Counted from the first letter of the stretch, positions 12,468-23,105 are shown. The stretch is 64,000 nt of DNA from Lepidodermella squamata (GCA_047495785.1 JBLDXI010000031.1:1364001-1428000), one strand, 5' to 3'. Translations and numbers: made by a program. The notes: a model not told the origin generated them from the letters alone.

Positions 12468-15400
12468 ATGTCGATCGAATCGTTCGAATTTCGGTGCGAT
12501 AAGCCGTTTTACTACGCTGGCGATGCGATAGTCGGCCAGCTAACGCTAACGACCACTGGGCCGATTCAAGCCGAATCGATCGATATTAATTTCGATGGAG
12601 CCGCCAATGTTGACTGGACCGAGACCGTATCACGAACTGTGACGGACAGCAATGGGAATTCACGCTCAGAAAACGAGACTGTCTCAATATCTTCGCATCA
12701 AAAAATCATTTCAATAACGAAACAAATTCGATTTGAAAATGGTTTACTCGAAAATGGGACTATTTTGAAATTTGAATTTTCAACCCCGCCCACGCTGGTC
12801 AGTTCATTCGAGGGCCCTTACGGCGTTATTCGTTACGTAATATCGGCGCAAAAACCTGGCGAGAAGAGCGTGTTGAATACAATTTTCAGCGTTCGAAATC
12901 TTATGAAATTCGAGGTGAAAATGTTCGAAAAAGTCGATTTGAACCAGCCACAATTTTTCATATCGGTCCAGGGCGAAAATCGTAAAACTGTCTGCTGTTG
13001 CTGCTGCGCCTCTGGTCCGTTGATAATCGAGGCGAAAACCGACCGAGCTGCGTATTGCTCGAACGATATCGTGACTTTACGGGTTAAATTTGAAAATGCA
13101 TCCAAGCGTGAAGTTCGGCCGTACGCGAAATTGACGCAAAATGTGTCGTACCGCGCTGGGGCTTCGTCAAATTTCAGCGTTCAGCAGTGGGAATTGGTGC
13201 CGTTTGGGCTGCGAGATACTGAAACGATGCATTTTATAGCTGATGGTGGGACCTGCGAGTGGAATGATCTGCAATTCAAGCTGCCTGAGTGCGGTCCGTC
13301 GCTGAAATGCGACATCATTACGGTTTCTTACAATATCACGGTATGTTTTAGCTTCAATTTTAAGTGAACAGAAGCGTAACGCAGTATAGTCGAGGGTTTT
13401 TCCGGCTTTATTAACCCTACTTTTCAGGGATGAACTTGAAAATGTAGGCGTTGATATGATTTAAAATGACCGGTTACAAGTGAAAAGTGGGGTTTGGCAA
13501 CATTCTTGACATCGTGAGATTTCGTTCAGATTAAATAGTAGTTTGCGATTTTTTTGTCTAACTTGAAATTTGAGGGCGTAGATATTGAGTGAACATTTGC
13601 ACAAGCATACAAAAATAAAAAAGTGAGCGTCGTCAGGGCCCCTCATGCGGCTTTCGCATTGTTGACTTTGCCAGACCAGAGTATTGCATCAACTCGTCAA
13701 AGTACCAGTACTCTTCTTGACTTGGCCCGGCTGCCTGAGCGGTGAATTTGACTATCTCGGCCGAGGTTTTGCCGTCACAATTTCCGTCTCTTTCAAAGTA
13801 CATTTCGTGAATCGTTGATTGAAGATCTCGTCAGCCAATAAACCTTGTCCCGAAAGTTAGCAGTTGGATTCAAAACAGGAGGATCGTAAAAAGAGCGTAA
13901 CACTAAAATTAAGACTACGTTATTAGAAAAGTCGGACGACATCAATTGTTTTAGCTCATAATAGCGATATCACAAGGTTGTAGAGAAATTGCGCATCTAG
14001 CTAGTTGAAATCGAGGTAACGGGTCTCAAGTGCTATAATTTGCAGCCGGCCGCCGCTCCCAGTCAATCATGTCATCATCGTCAATAGCCGTCACAATGGG
14101 TTGGTTACCCAACGCTGAAAACAATAAAATAAACTACTATTTGAAACACGTCCCGATTCGATAGTAGCGGCAGTTAATGCCGCTTTTCGCATTCTATTAT
14201 TGGGGAAGAACAATTGCGATTTGAGAAAGTTTGAGATGCCCTTCCGGTCCATGCTGTTACTGCGAAGTGATATGATATGACCCTGATAGTTTCGTTACGA
14301 ACCAACTCCATTGTGAACACCCATCAAAACACTATGGCAAGCGTCAATGGCAAGCGCGACCCATAACTTATGAGCGAAACTTATGAGCCCATAATATAGT
14401 CATCCGTGAACTCAGCTGCGTAAAGTACATGTAAAATTGCATCGGCGATTGAATTTGCATCGCCATTCGAGAGCGCGATTAAATCCAAGAAGAAGTCAAC
14501 AGGCTGGTTTTCATGAATCTGAGGTAGACAATTAGGCACGACTTGCTGCTCGCATTGGTCGATTCATCGATCAACCCACTGATCTAATCAGCACAATTAG
14601 AATATTCAGAAAAAATGAGATAAATGACAGTAAACAGTAACCTTTTTCTTGCCAGAAAAGACGTGGTCGTTTAACTCCTTTTTCATTCGTTGTGCTATAA
14701 GCATCTGAATTTCTTTGGCAGCATCGTCGCCGAAGAGATTCGTTCCCATATCAACCCCGAGAATTCTGAGAAATTCTACAATAGCTGGGTGTTTCAGGAA
14801 GGATATAATATTCTCCTTAGCGGAGAAGTATGCCGCAACAAAGATTGCCAAGGTTTCCCTCATCACGTCTGCAAAATGATAATCGTCAAGCTTTTGAAAC
14901 TGGTCTATCAACCCGTTTATAGGTAGTATTCTCGTCCCTGTCAATTAGGCTTTCGAAAGACTGAACAAAATAATTACGAACAGTTCAAGTCGAAATCATA
15001 ACGTAACTGTACCAAAATGTGAGCGGTTGAGTCAATGTGCTTCTCCAACTTCTTGCGGATTTTCCTCTTGTCATTTGGGCCTTTTATTGCAGCTTCGTCA
15101 ATGAAATGCTTGGTTTGACGAGATACCGAGTCAAATGCTGAAATTCACACATATTTCAAAAATAATTTTGAATTTTGTTTGGAAATTTAAATATTCAGAT
15201 TTCAGAATTTATTTTTAAACAAATATTCCCATTTCCCAAAACTTAAAAATGGAAGACATTTTGGAGAGAGGAAGCAAAATGTTTAGAATCGAGAAAGAAT
15301 ATTCGTTGAGAATGATGAAAACGGAAGCAAATAACGTTGAAAAATTGATTTGGTGATTTCTTTTAATTTTTGGTATTTTTATATCTTAGGTTGCACTTAG

Positions 15401-15551
15401 CATCCCAATGGCAAAAGATCTGATTGTCCAGCTGCCGATAACAATCACGACCCTGCCTTTGCAGAATAGCAGCATTGTATCGCAACCTCAGGGAACAGCT
15501 GGCGCATCTACTTCGTCTCCTCCAACTTACACTGAAACTGTGGCAAAATAA
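12468..15551 (+). CDS. Arrestin domain-containing protein 4 of the cluster (ARRDC type)
   Basis: Exons 12468-13340 and 15390-15551 join in phase 0 to 344 residues. It is a near-identical paralogue of arrestin 3: same start MSIESFEFRC, same VCCCCCASGP and TDRAAYCSND motifs, the same intron position and the same exon 2 beginning VALSIPMAKD and ending with PPTY (about 335-338). One threonine codon is missing relative to gene 3. The 2.05-kb intron has lost about 630 bp present in the gene 3 intron and gained a minus-strand hAT-transposase relic. Its promoter-proximal region differs from gene 3 because of the foldback element. Both copies keep an intact frame, so both may be functional. AATAAA lies at 15687. 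Confidence 0.9.
14299..15243 (-). mobile_element. Decayed hAT-superfamily transposon in the intron of arrestin 4
   Basis: Minus-strand pieces read AAYFSAKENIISF, VDMGTNLFGDDAAKEI, then LIDESTNASSKSCLIVYLRF and, after a frameshift, PVDFFLDLIALSNGDANSI. This order (AKE block, then IDEST block, then DLxxLxxGDAxSI block) is typical of hAT transposases of the ZMYM/KIAA1586 type. Stops and frameshifts show it is dead. The paralogous intron of arrestin 3 lacks the whole segment, so insertion after duplication or loss in the other copy is implied. Confidence 0.68.
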
Positions 15552-15686
15552 TAGCGGATCTGCGTGTATCTTTTTGAGCTTTCTCAAAATTATGTGCTTG
15601 TTTTTTGCTTCTATAACATATTTTTGCTTCTATTTGAGCCAACTTTATTTTCAAATTTACTCCAATTTTAATCAACATTTTATTGC

Positions 15687-15692
15687 AATAAA
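15687..15692 (+). terminator. Poly(A) signal AATAAA of arrestin 4
   Basis: A canonical hexamer lies about 136 bases after the stop, at the same relative place as in arrestin 3. Confidence 0.6.
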
Positions 15693-15899
15693 AACACTGA
15701 ATTGTTAAGACGTTTTTTTCTTTACCTATGATTCATGCGTTGTATGACTCATAGAGCCCTTGTTTTAATGTTTTTTGTTGCGAGAAAAGCGTGTCGTTCC
15801 TTCTCAACTTATTTTCTCTAACGTGCGTGGTTTGTATTGTTAAACTCGGCTGCTGCTTTCAACTATCAACAAGGCTTTTCTAGATATATTAAAAAAAAC

Positions 15900-18800
15900 A
15901 TGGGCATCCAATCGATCCATTTATCCGTCGAAAAACCGATTTACTACGCCGGCGAGCAGATTCGCGGCCTCTGCACCGTCGTCGTGTCAAGCCCGTGCCA
16001 ACTCGGCGTCATCAAAATGCGACTGCAAGGCGGATCGTCCGCCTCGTGGACCGAGGAGCGCACAGTCTGGGATAAAGACAGCGACGGCCATTCACGTAGC
16101 CGGACCGAAACAATCACGCATTGCTCTTACAAAGAACTGGTCTGCATCCATCGCGATTTAGTTGTCCAGGGCGGCTACATGCCACCTGGAACGTACTCGA
16201 TGCCGTTTGTTATCGACACGCTGTACACGTTGGTCAGCTCGTTTGAGGGCGAATTCGGCTCGGTTCGGTATTTTGTCAAGGCGAAAAAGCCGCGATTCGG
16301 TGGAATCACCTGCCTTTTCGCTCATAAGGTCAAAACCTATGTTCGATTTTTACAGCCAATCGACACCAACATTCCAATGTACACGGTAAGTTACGAAAAT
16401 TCGATTTTCCAGGCTTCAAATTTCAATAATTCTTCCAGTTCCCAGTCATTGGAAACGATAACAAAACGATTTGTTGCCTTTGCTGTGCTTCCGGGCCGCT
16501 ATCTATCGATGCTAAATGCGACAGGGCTGCTTACTGCCCGGGCGATGTATCTTACGTGACGGCTCATTTCGATAACAAATCTTCGCGGCAAGTTAAGCCT
16601 TACATTAAACTGGTGCAATATCAGCGTTATTACGCGGATGGGCAGAAGAAGTTGGCGCAGAAGAACTTTGAACTTGTGCCGATCAATGGTGGGCCGTTGA
16701 TGGAGCGTATTGTTGATGCGGAGTCTGAGGCGCACTGGGCGCAGGTTGGTTTCAGGATTCCGGCGTGCTATTCGTCGCTGAAAACGGAGAACATCGACAT
16801 CAGCTACTGCATTGAGGTAAATTTTCAAGTTTTCCACTTCTGAACCAGTGATCTCATGGGAACGGGATGAGAATTCAAATTTAATAATGAAATTCAAGAA
16901 CGAGGATATGAAAAGAATCCGGATTCAGCGAACAATTTAGCGTGAAAATATTTGATTTTTCTTCAGTAACTTTAGTTTCCGCTGTTTCCGCTGTTTCCGC
17001 TTAACGCACTCACGGACTAGTCATAATCGGAAGCAATCTAGATAAAACAGGAACAATCGTTTTATTGATCGATTTGCCCTTCAAGGCTAAACGAAAACGA
17101 GGTTGAAAGATTAAAGATACAGAGTAGATAAAAGACACGGAAGCGGTAAACTTTGCGTATAATTGAATTTCGGGGTACGATTTTCAAAGGGATGGCAGAC
17201 GGAGGCGCAATGATTGATGTGCTAGGAAATAAGCTAAGTGATTATTTTTGGAAACAGTTCTTAGCGAAGGAACGTATCTTAGACGGATTGAAGTTTACAT
17301 GTTATGGGTGGCGATCAAAGGCGATTTCGGCTGAATTTGCTGAAACGTAAAGGCCGCAGTCATTAGAGTTATTTTAGCGAGAACTAGAAGTCATGAAGAC
17401 AGTTATGAAGCCATCCGAATCGACGTGGAGACGATAACACTCGGCGAGTTTTTCGCGTGCTTCAGCAGCTCGCTCACCGAAAAGGAGTCGTAGACCTCAA
17501 TGTAGCCACCCGTGTTGCTTGATTGGACGGCGCTTCGTTATCGTCGTTCGAATAATCGAATAGAAAGAATCCTTTCCTGATTTCTTCGTCAATTTCAGCG
17601 ATTTTTTGCAAAATGGCCCTTCCGTTGTGGCCTACTTACGCGTTATCATCGTCGAGGTGTTTGAACATCCAGGCTCTCCAAGCATCCATCAAACTATTAC
17701 CAGCAAGTAGATTATCTTGGGAAATAGCTAATCTCCGTCATCGCAAAAGTAGCAGTTTGTGAGCCACTTCTTCTTGTGATGTTTAGTCCACGTCAGCCCA
17801 CACATACTAAAAATTCTTTCAATGCTGCTTGCAGTCGAGACAATTGCTGAAATGTTTTGCACCAACATCAGTTTTCTTAACGTCGTATTGAAGGAAACCG
17901 CGTTCCAGAATTCGAGCATTGTTCCTGCAGGAACTCGCAAATGAGTGCTAGCTCCTGCCACGCCGTCATCATCTCTCCATGCAAGACTGGTTTGCTAACC
18001 GCCATTGAAAGCAAGGCCCAGAACAAGGTGTTCCTGATTATTGTAACTAAGGCCGAGTTTCTGTGAGAAGCGGCTGGTGAATTTTCAAAGGCTCAGTGCG
18101 TAGGGTGCTCAATTTATCGCGAATTAGTCGTCGGAAAAGAATTTCGTCATATATTCTGCAAATAAATGAAACGTAAAAGTGAAAATTATGAGGGCAATTT
18201 AAAAGGAACTGTTATCACAGCTGGGCAAATTTCATCCTATCCGTCATCTGGGGCAAATAGTCGGCACTAGGCGACGATGCCTGCCATATAGTCGAAGTAC
18301 CATGGGTGCAACGCGCAGAGACAACACCGCCCGACTTCGCCGTGAACGCGAAGTCGAGAACAGTTATAGCTTCAGCCTCTTGAGGAAAGAAAACCGAAAG
18401 AAGTATGGACTTGTCAATATGAATACGCATGAGTTGATCGGGAGACTTGATTCTTCGTCGTGCGCTCAGCTTTGGTGGAGGACGCGGCGTGATAAATCGT
18501 TCGGCTACTCGTCTGATGGTGTCAGGATTTCATGTGATCTGCTTTCGATGCAAGAGCGAAGGGGTTCTCACATTCTGAACTTGATAATCCGAAAAATGTT
18601 GAGGAAAATAGTTTTCAAGAAATCAATTTCTTTTCGGGCAAATTTATTGATTTTGATCTACAATTTGTGTTTCATTCTCTTAGGTTTGCATGGACATCCC
18701 TATGTCGTTTGATCTGAAAGTTTCCCTACCAATCGTCATGGCAACGATCCCCTACCGCGGCCCAGTTCAAGTTGTGACGCAGCAAATCTCCGCCATGCCA

Positions 18801-18983
18801 ACCGGTTGGTGCGGAGTCGGCCTGCAATCCGGCAACGGCGCAACCCCATCAGCGCCGCCAATCTCAGCTGCGTCGGACGCATTCCTCAACGAAGCGCCGC
18901 CCAGCTATTTCGAATCGGTTTTCAAGCAAGACGCGCGACTTGCCGAAGAAGCCGACCGACAGCAAATCACGTCGAAGCGCTGA
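15900..18983 (+). CDS. Arrestin domain-containing protein 5 of the cluster (ARRDC type)
   Basis: Exons 15900-16385, 16439-16816 and 18684-18983 join in phase 0 to 387 residues. The first exon encodes arrestin-N (MGIQSIHLSVEKP, TLVSSFEGEFGSVRYF). The second begins FPVIGNDNKTICCLCCASGP and encodes most of arrestin-C, and the third begins VCMDIPMSFD and carries the tail with PPSY at about 360-363. A 63-base in-frame upstream extension with ATG at 15837 exists, but ATG 15900 matches all paralogues. It shares the first intron position with gene 1 and the second with genes 2-4, so it keeps the most complete intron set. The 1.87-kb second intron contains a hAT C-terminal relic. COA8 starts 113 bp downstream on the same strand. 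Confidence 0.9.
17700..17970 (-). mobile_element. hAT transposase C-terminal (dimerisation) relic in the intron of arrestin 5
   Basis: A minus-strand open stretch (17961-17728) contains LVQNISAIVSTASSIERIFS followed by MCGLTWTKHHKKK. This fits the hAT C-terminal pattern S-x-x-x-E-R-x-F-S-x-x-G-x-x-x-T. No complete transposase surrounds it. Confidence 0.55.
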
Positions 18984-19096
18984 AAAACTTACATTTCATA
19001 CTTCGACTTTGACGAACTGTTCTTTTTGACGCAAATTTATTTTGAGAAAAGAAAATAATTATTGCTGATTTTTGAAGGTTAGGCTTTTAACCATTG

Positions 19097-19492
19097 ATGT
19101 TTCCGTTAATTCGGCGATACGTAGCCCCAACAGCCGATGCTGTGTCAAATTTCCGAAAAGTAACCTACGCTCTACCGAAGAATCGCGCGGAATCAAAATC
19201 TGAGAAATTAATGAGATTAAAATGCGAGGAAGTTGATTCGTTGAACCATCGTTTCTGGACGGGGCAGAACATGCGATTTCAGAAGGAACGCGAGGCGTTT
19301 TTCAGTGATTTTCAGGCTCGTAACGCCCGACCGCCGACTAATGAAGAAATGGCGGAGTTTTATTCGGCCTTTGCGAGGCAGAACTATCAGCTGCTGACGA
19401 GCTACAACCGGCTGTGGCACAAAAACAACTGGCAACAAGTCGCTCTAGCTGCCAGGACTCTAGTCAGCAGAATTTTCGGGAATCGATTTTGA
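19097..19492 (+). CDS. COA8: Cytochrome c oxidase assembly factor 8 (COA8/APOPT1)
   Basis: This is a single-exon gene of 131 residues. The chain matches the conserved core of COA8: YALPKNRAESKSEKLMRLK (about 25-43), NHRFWTGQNMRFQKEREAFF (about 50-69) and MAEFYSAFARQNYQLLTSYN (about 83-102), followed by LWHKNN. COA8 is a mitochondrial matrix-side protein needed for cytochrome c oxidase assembly and its protection from oxidative stress. The basic N-terminus (MFPLIRRYVAPTADAVSNFRK) suits a mitochondrial presequence. ATG 19097 is the first in frame. It begins 113 bp after the stop of arrestin 5 with a gttag acceptor-like tract between, so the two could be co-transcribed. AATAAA lies at 19596. Confidence 0.88.
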   Translation: MFPLIRRYVAPTADAVSNFRKVTYALPKNRAESKSEKLMRLKCEEVDSLNHRFWTGQNMRFQKEREAFFSDFQARNARPPTNEEMAEFYSAFARQNYQLLTSYNRLWHKNNWQQVALAARTLVSRIFGNRF

Positions 19493-19595
19493 ATCGATGT
19501 ATAAGACGCTTTTTTTACCACCCAGCATTGTTGCTCTACCTCGTATAATGTGAAAAATGTACCTATCCATTGTGTACACGGCGTTGAAAGAAAGG

Positions 19596-19601
19596 AATAA
19601 A
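19596..19601 (+). terminator. Poly(A) signal AATAAA of COA8
   Basis: A canonical hexamer lies 104 bases after the COA8 stop. No equivalent is seen between arrestin 5 and COA8. Confidence 0.6.
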
Positions 19602-20260
19602 ACCTGAAAACCCATTTTTGCTTCTGTGTTCTTGATACAGCGACTCCGGATAAGCTCTAGGAACCCCAAGTTATTGTTTGCTGATTAATGGCCAAAAAGC
19701 ATTTTATTCATGTCAAATCTTTTATAAGTTCATTATGGAGTATTTATGAATTGAGTGACTGATGATTTCTGGATAGACCGGAATTTTTGCGTTGCTAAGC
19801 CTGCGTTAGTTGACAGCTTGTACTTTTTCTTGGGCTGTGGTTCAAATAGATACGACTTTTTGCTTAGAAATTTGTACTTGCATAGACGCAGAGAACGGTA
19901 CTTTAACTAGCTTTTGACAAGTGTCAAAGGAAAAGACATTGCTTTGAAGCCTTTTTCTGAAGGTTTCTTCGAGCACAAATTGTAGAGCGCTCGTTTAGCA
20001 TGCGAGAGGTAACGGGATCGACGTTCAACCCTGAACAACTACAAAACCAGCGCAGCTTTAACGAACAAGGCAACTATTACTACTTTCGCACCTGGTGACA
20101 CGCAAATGCTCGATCGTTAGCTCTTTAACAGCTCTCAGTAAATGTAACCGTTGATAAGTTCAATCCCGAACTCTTGCATATATCGGGGAACCTCAGAAGC
20201 CTCGACGTGTCTAAAATCTAGGTTTGTTAGCCATGAGTTTTTTTAGGAAACATTTTTGTT

Positions 20261-20599
20261 TAGGGTAAGGTTACCTAAATCTGCATAAAAAATTTCCACT
20301 TTTTTAAACGCTTGTCATTCCATAACAGTTTAGTATGCAGTTTAGGTTCATAAGTGAAGCTTTTATGCAGATTTATGGCACCCTTGAGCGATTTCAAATT
20401 TTTGCCTTTTTTGACTTTCAGCAACGATGGCTCCCTAACGGTGAGGAATCGGCTCATGAGATTTTTTGAGCTCATTCATATGGGTTCTGTTTTCTGTTTA
20501 TGGTCAAAATATGAGCACGGAGAACCTCATGGTTATAGAATGACAAGCGTTTGAAAAAAGTGGAAATTTTTTTATGCAGATTCAGGTAACCTTACCCTA
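20261..20599. mobile_element. MITE-like inverted-repeat element
   Basis: The ends are inverted repeats of about 60 bases: tagggtaaggttacctaaat at 20261 against attcaggtaaccttacccta ending at 20599, and inward ttccacttttttaaacgctt against its near-complement. The interior is noncoding. This is the structure of a nonautonomous DNA element. Confidence 0.72.
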
Positions 20600-20900
20600 C
20601 TTATCGATATCTATACCCTATTATTGTTGGAGCTGAATTGGAGGCCCATATATCTTTTTTAATTAAATATTGGATATTGTCAACATTATTTACGTCATCC
20701 TTTATTTTTGGATTGATAACGGATTGCGCGGCTGTTTTTTTTTAATTTAGAAACTTATAAATAAAAGTGTTCAAAATAGCTTTAATTCTTTAATTTCCTG
20801 AACAATTTTTAATAATTAAAAATGTGGTATTAAACCCAGAAATTCGAGCTCTCTCAGGCATCTGACAAACTTTCCTGGTGAAATCGCGCTGCTTTATAAA

Positions 20901-23105
20901 ATGAAAGTTTCTACGTATATGCTAGTCATTTTTACGCGCATCGTACCTTTACACTGTGGAATCTTGGTGCCCGAGTTCTTCAGCTCGCTACCCAGGCTTG
21001 ATAATCTTCTCTTCTACTTTCCTGCAGATTCGACGTCGCAACTCACAGCCTTTAACCATCAAGGGACCGACTTATTTAATTATGGCGAGGCCCGGCAAGC
21101 GAAAATAGTTGGTGATTCGCCTTTTGGTGGCGGATCAATGACAACGTCAAGCGGTGGTAAAGGCCTAATTTTAGGGGATTTTCCTGTGCTGACGCAGCTA
21201 ACACTCGCGTTCTACTACTACGGTCAGTGCACTGTCGACGCCGCTATTTTCAACTCGTCAAGAATAAATGTATGCTGCAAAAATAACGCTATACGAATTC
21301 GCGATGGCCTAGGTGATGAGATGACATACATTTTGTTAACACCTAATAAGTGGTTTTTGGCAATCATCACCTACGACTCGAGTAACAAGCAACTATTGTA
21401 TTATACACAGGACGTGGAAATGGAGTCACCTAAGGTAACGCAATCCTACAGCACCGATCTAAAATCTTCGGAAGGCATCGGCACAATTCAGCTTGGAACT
21501 GTTGATAGTGGAACCGCGAGCTTCAGCATGGATGAAGCGACACAGAGAATCACCTGCGTCAGCTACTACTCGGTCATATTGACTATGGAGGAAATGAAAA
21601 ATTTGTCTTACGTTTGTCGAGGAACGAAGACGACAACAACTTCAACAACCACTACAACATCAACCACAACATCAACGCAACCTGCCACCTCTACAACTCC
21701 CGCCCCAACAGCTGGCCAGATCACTACCACTACCGTTGCTCAAAGTGTCGCTATTGCTACAACCACACTACTCAGCAGCGTAAAGTCAGGCCGAGATATC
21801 TCTACGACTGGCGAGGCATCGCCTTCTACTGCGAAAAGGACGTCTAGCACAACGCCCAGTTCTCCCTCGTCTTACGGCATGGTGGCTTCCTCAACTACAA
21901 CAGCGCAACCTGTTAATGTGCCGCTGGCCGCAGATGGAGAGCCGAAATTGGGCAGCACGCAATCTGCTCAGAGCATTATTCAATCACTGGATGATTTCAA
22001 AGAGCCGCCGCCAAGCAAAGCCTTCGACACCGCGGATAATGTGATCAAAAAGTGTGATCACTTCGAAAGCAGCCGTTTCGCTCCGCCTCAAATCGACCCA
22101 GAGACGCCGAATCGAATCAACATAACCTTCTATGTTCCTGGTTTGCTCGACATCTCCAGTTTCGATGATACTATCTCAGTTAGCGGAGTCCTCTTGTTGT
22201 CGTGGCAAGTAAAAACATGCCCGAGAAAATCTGATGATCCGATAAGCTCGCGACCGAAAGAACAGATCTACGTAGCTAAGCCAGACCAAATCTGGATGCC
22301 GCAGATCAGATTTCTAAACAGCGCCCAGTCGAATATCTATATGAAGAATGTCGCTGTTGGTGATGACTTTTTAGTTACTACCGACGGCGCCGGTTCAGAA
22401 ACACAACCTAACAAAACGTTCACATTCTACTGGACGCGAGAGGGGTTCTTCAAGGCGGATTGCATGCAAATCACTACTGATTTCCCGTTTGATAAGCAGA
22501 CATGTGTCTTCGAGTTCAGCCTAACAAGGTCGCGTAGAATTTTGACCTTCTCAGATCCGGCAACATTTTTGTGGGACATCGGGGCTGTTGACAACACCGA
22601 ATGGGTCGTGAAGGATCTCTCCAGTCGATTGTCATGGACACGCTTCAACGGATTCAACGTTACAACCGCTGTGTTTGAAGTTACCCTAAAGCGGCTCCCT
22701 AGATACTATATAGGGAATCGCTTCCTGCCAACGGCAATTCTAGGCGGACTTGACCTCGCGACTTTCTTCATGGCACCTGCGATGCCTGAGCGACCGTCAT
22801 TCACGGTGACTATTCTTCTGGCTATGGCTGTTTCTCAAACTGAAGTCGTTGGCCAGTCCCCGAATACTGATAGTACTATTCTGAGTACTTACATGCAGTG
22901 GATGGCCTGGTTCTCGGCCGGTGTCACCCTGTACCAGATGTTTGCCTTGTGGCTGGCCTGCTCTTATTTTGTTGACGGAAAAAGAGCGATGAGAAAGCTG
23001 CTGCGGGGTCACGTCAGCTTGGTAAGGTTTTTCGATATCTTGGCTCTCATTGCGGCAGTAGCATTTTTCGGATACGCCAACTGGTATGTGCTCCGGAAGT
23101 ATTAA
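20901..23105 (+). CDS. LamG/lectin-like domain fused to a Cys-loop ligand-gated ion channel
   Basis: A single uninterrupted 734-codon frame. Residues 1-20 look like a signal peptide. About 30-238 form a laminin-G/concanavalin-like fold, ending in the typical SFSMDEATQR ... YYSVILTMEEM pattern. About 240-300 is a Thr/Ser-rich, mucin-like stalk and 300-380 is low complexity. From about 382 a Cys-loop receptor extracellular domain follows (IWMPQIRFLNS; Cys-loop C about 520 to C about 534 with exactly 13 residues between and FPFD inside). Four membrane segments come next: M1 about 601-625, M2 FTVTILLAMAVSQTEVV, M3 from about 660, M4 near the C-terminus. The M3-M4 loop is only about 20 residues. 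No vicinal CC occurs in the C-loop region, so it is not a nicotinic alpha-type subunit. A Glu before M2 suggests cation selectivity. The ligand is unknown. Confidence 0.9.
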   Translation: MKVSTYMLVIFTRIVPLHCGILVPEFFSSLPRLDNLLFYFPADSTSQLTAFNHQGTDLFNYGEARQAKIVGDSPFGGGSMTTSSGGKGLILGDFPVLTQLTLAFYYYGQCTVDAAIFNSSRINVCCKNNAIRIRDGLGDEMTYILLTPNKWFLAIITYDSSNKQLLYYTQDVEMESPKVTQSYSTDLKSSEGIGTIQLGTVDSGTASFSMDEATQRITCVSYYSVILTMEEMKNLSYVCRGTKTTTTSTTTTTSTTTSTQPATSTTPAPTAGQITTTTVAQSVAIATTTLLSSVKSGRDISTTGEASPSTAKRTSSTTPSSPSSYGMVASSTTTAQPVNVPLAADGEPKLGSTQSAQSIIQSLDDFKEPPPSKAFDTADNVIKKCDHFESSRFAPPQIDPETPNRINITFYVPGLLDISSFDDTISVSGVLLLSWQVKTCPRKSDDPISSRPKEQIYVAKPDQIWMPQIRFLNSAQSNIYMKNVAVGDDFLVTTDGAGSETQPNKTFTFYWTREGFFKADCMQITTDFPFDKQTCVFEFSLTRSRRILTFSDPATFLWDIGAVDNTEWVVKDLSSRLSWTRFNGFNVTTAVFEVTLKRLPRYYIGNRFLPTAILGGLDLATFFMAPAMPERPSFTVTILLAMAVSQTEVVGQSPNTDSTILSTYMQWMAWFSAGVTLYQMFALWLACSYFVDGKRAMRKLLRGHVSLVRFFDILALIAAVAFFGYANWYVLRKY

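Larger units (their letters stand above)
10661..16092 (+). repeat. Duplicated block, copy B (arrestin 4 and start of arrestin 5)
   Basis: This is the partner of 4834-9222. It is longer because of a foldback element at about 11,105-12,275 and an approximately 945-bp hAT-like insertion at about 14,299-15,243. Beyond 16092 it continues uninterrupted into arrestin 5, so copy B is the complete arrangement. Confidence 0.85.
19493..20900. other. Intergenic region with an inverted-repeat element
   Basis: No gene is supported between COA8 and the channel gene. Apart from the poly(A) signal and the MITE at 20261-20599, it is featureless AT-rich DNA. Confidence 0.6.

Noticed and set aside
15837-15899. 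In-frame upstream ATG extending arrestin 5 by 21 residues
   Set aside because: The extension has no counterpart in the other arrestins, and the ATG at 15900 aligns with all of them.
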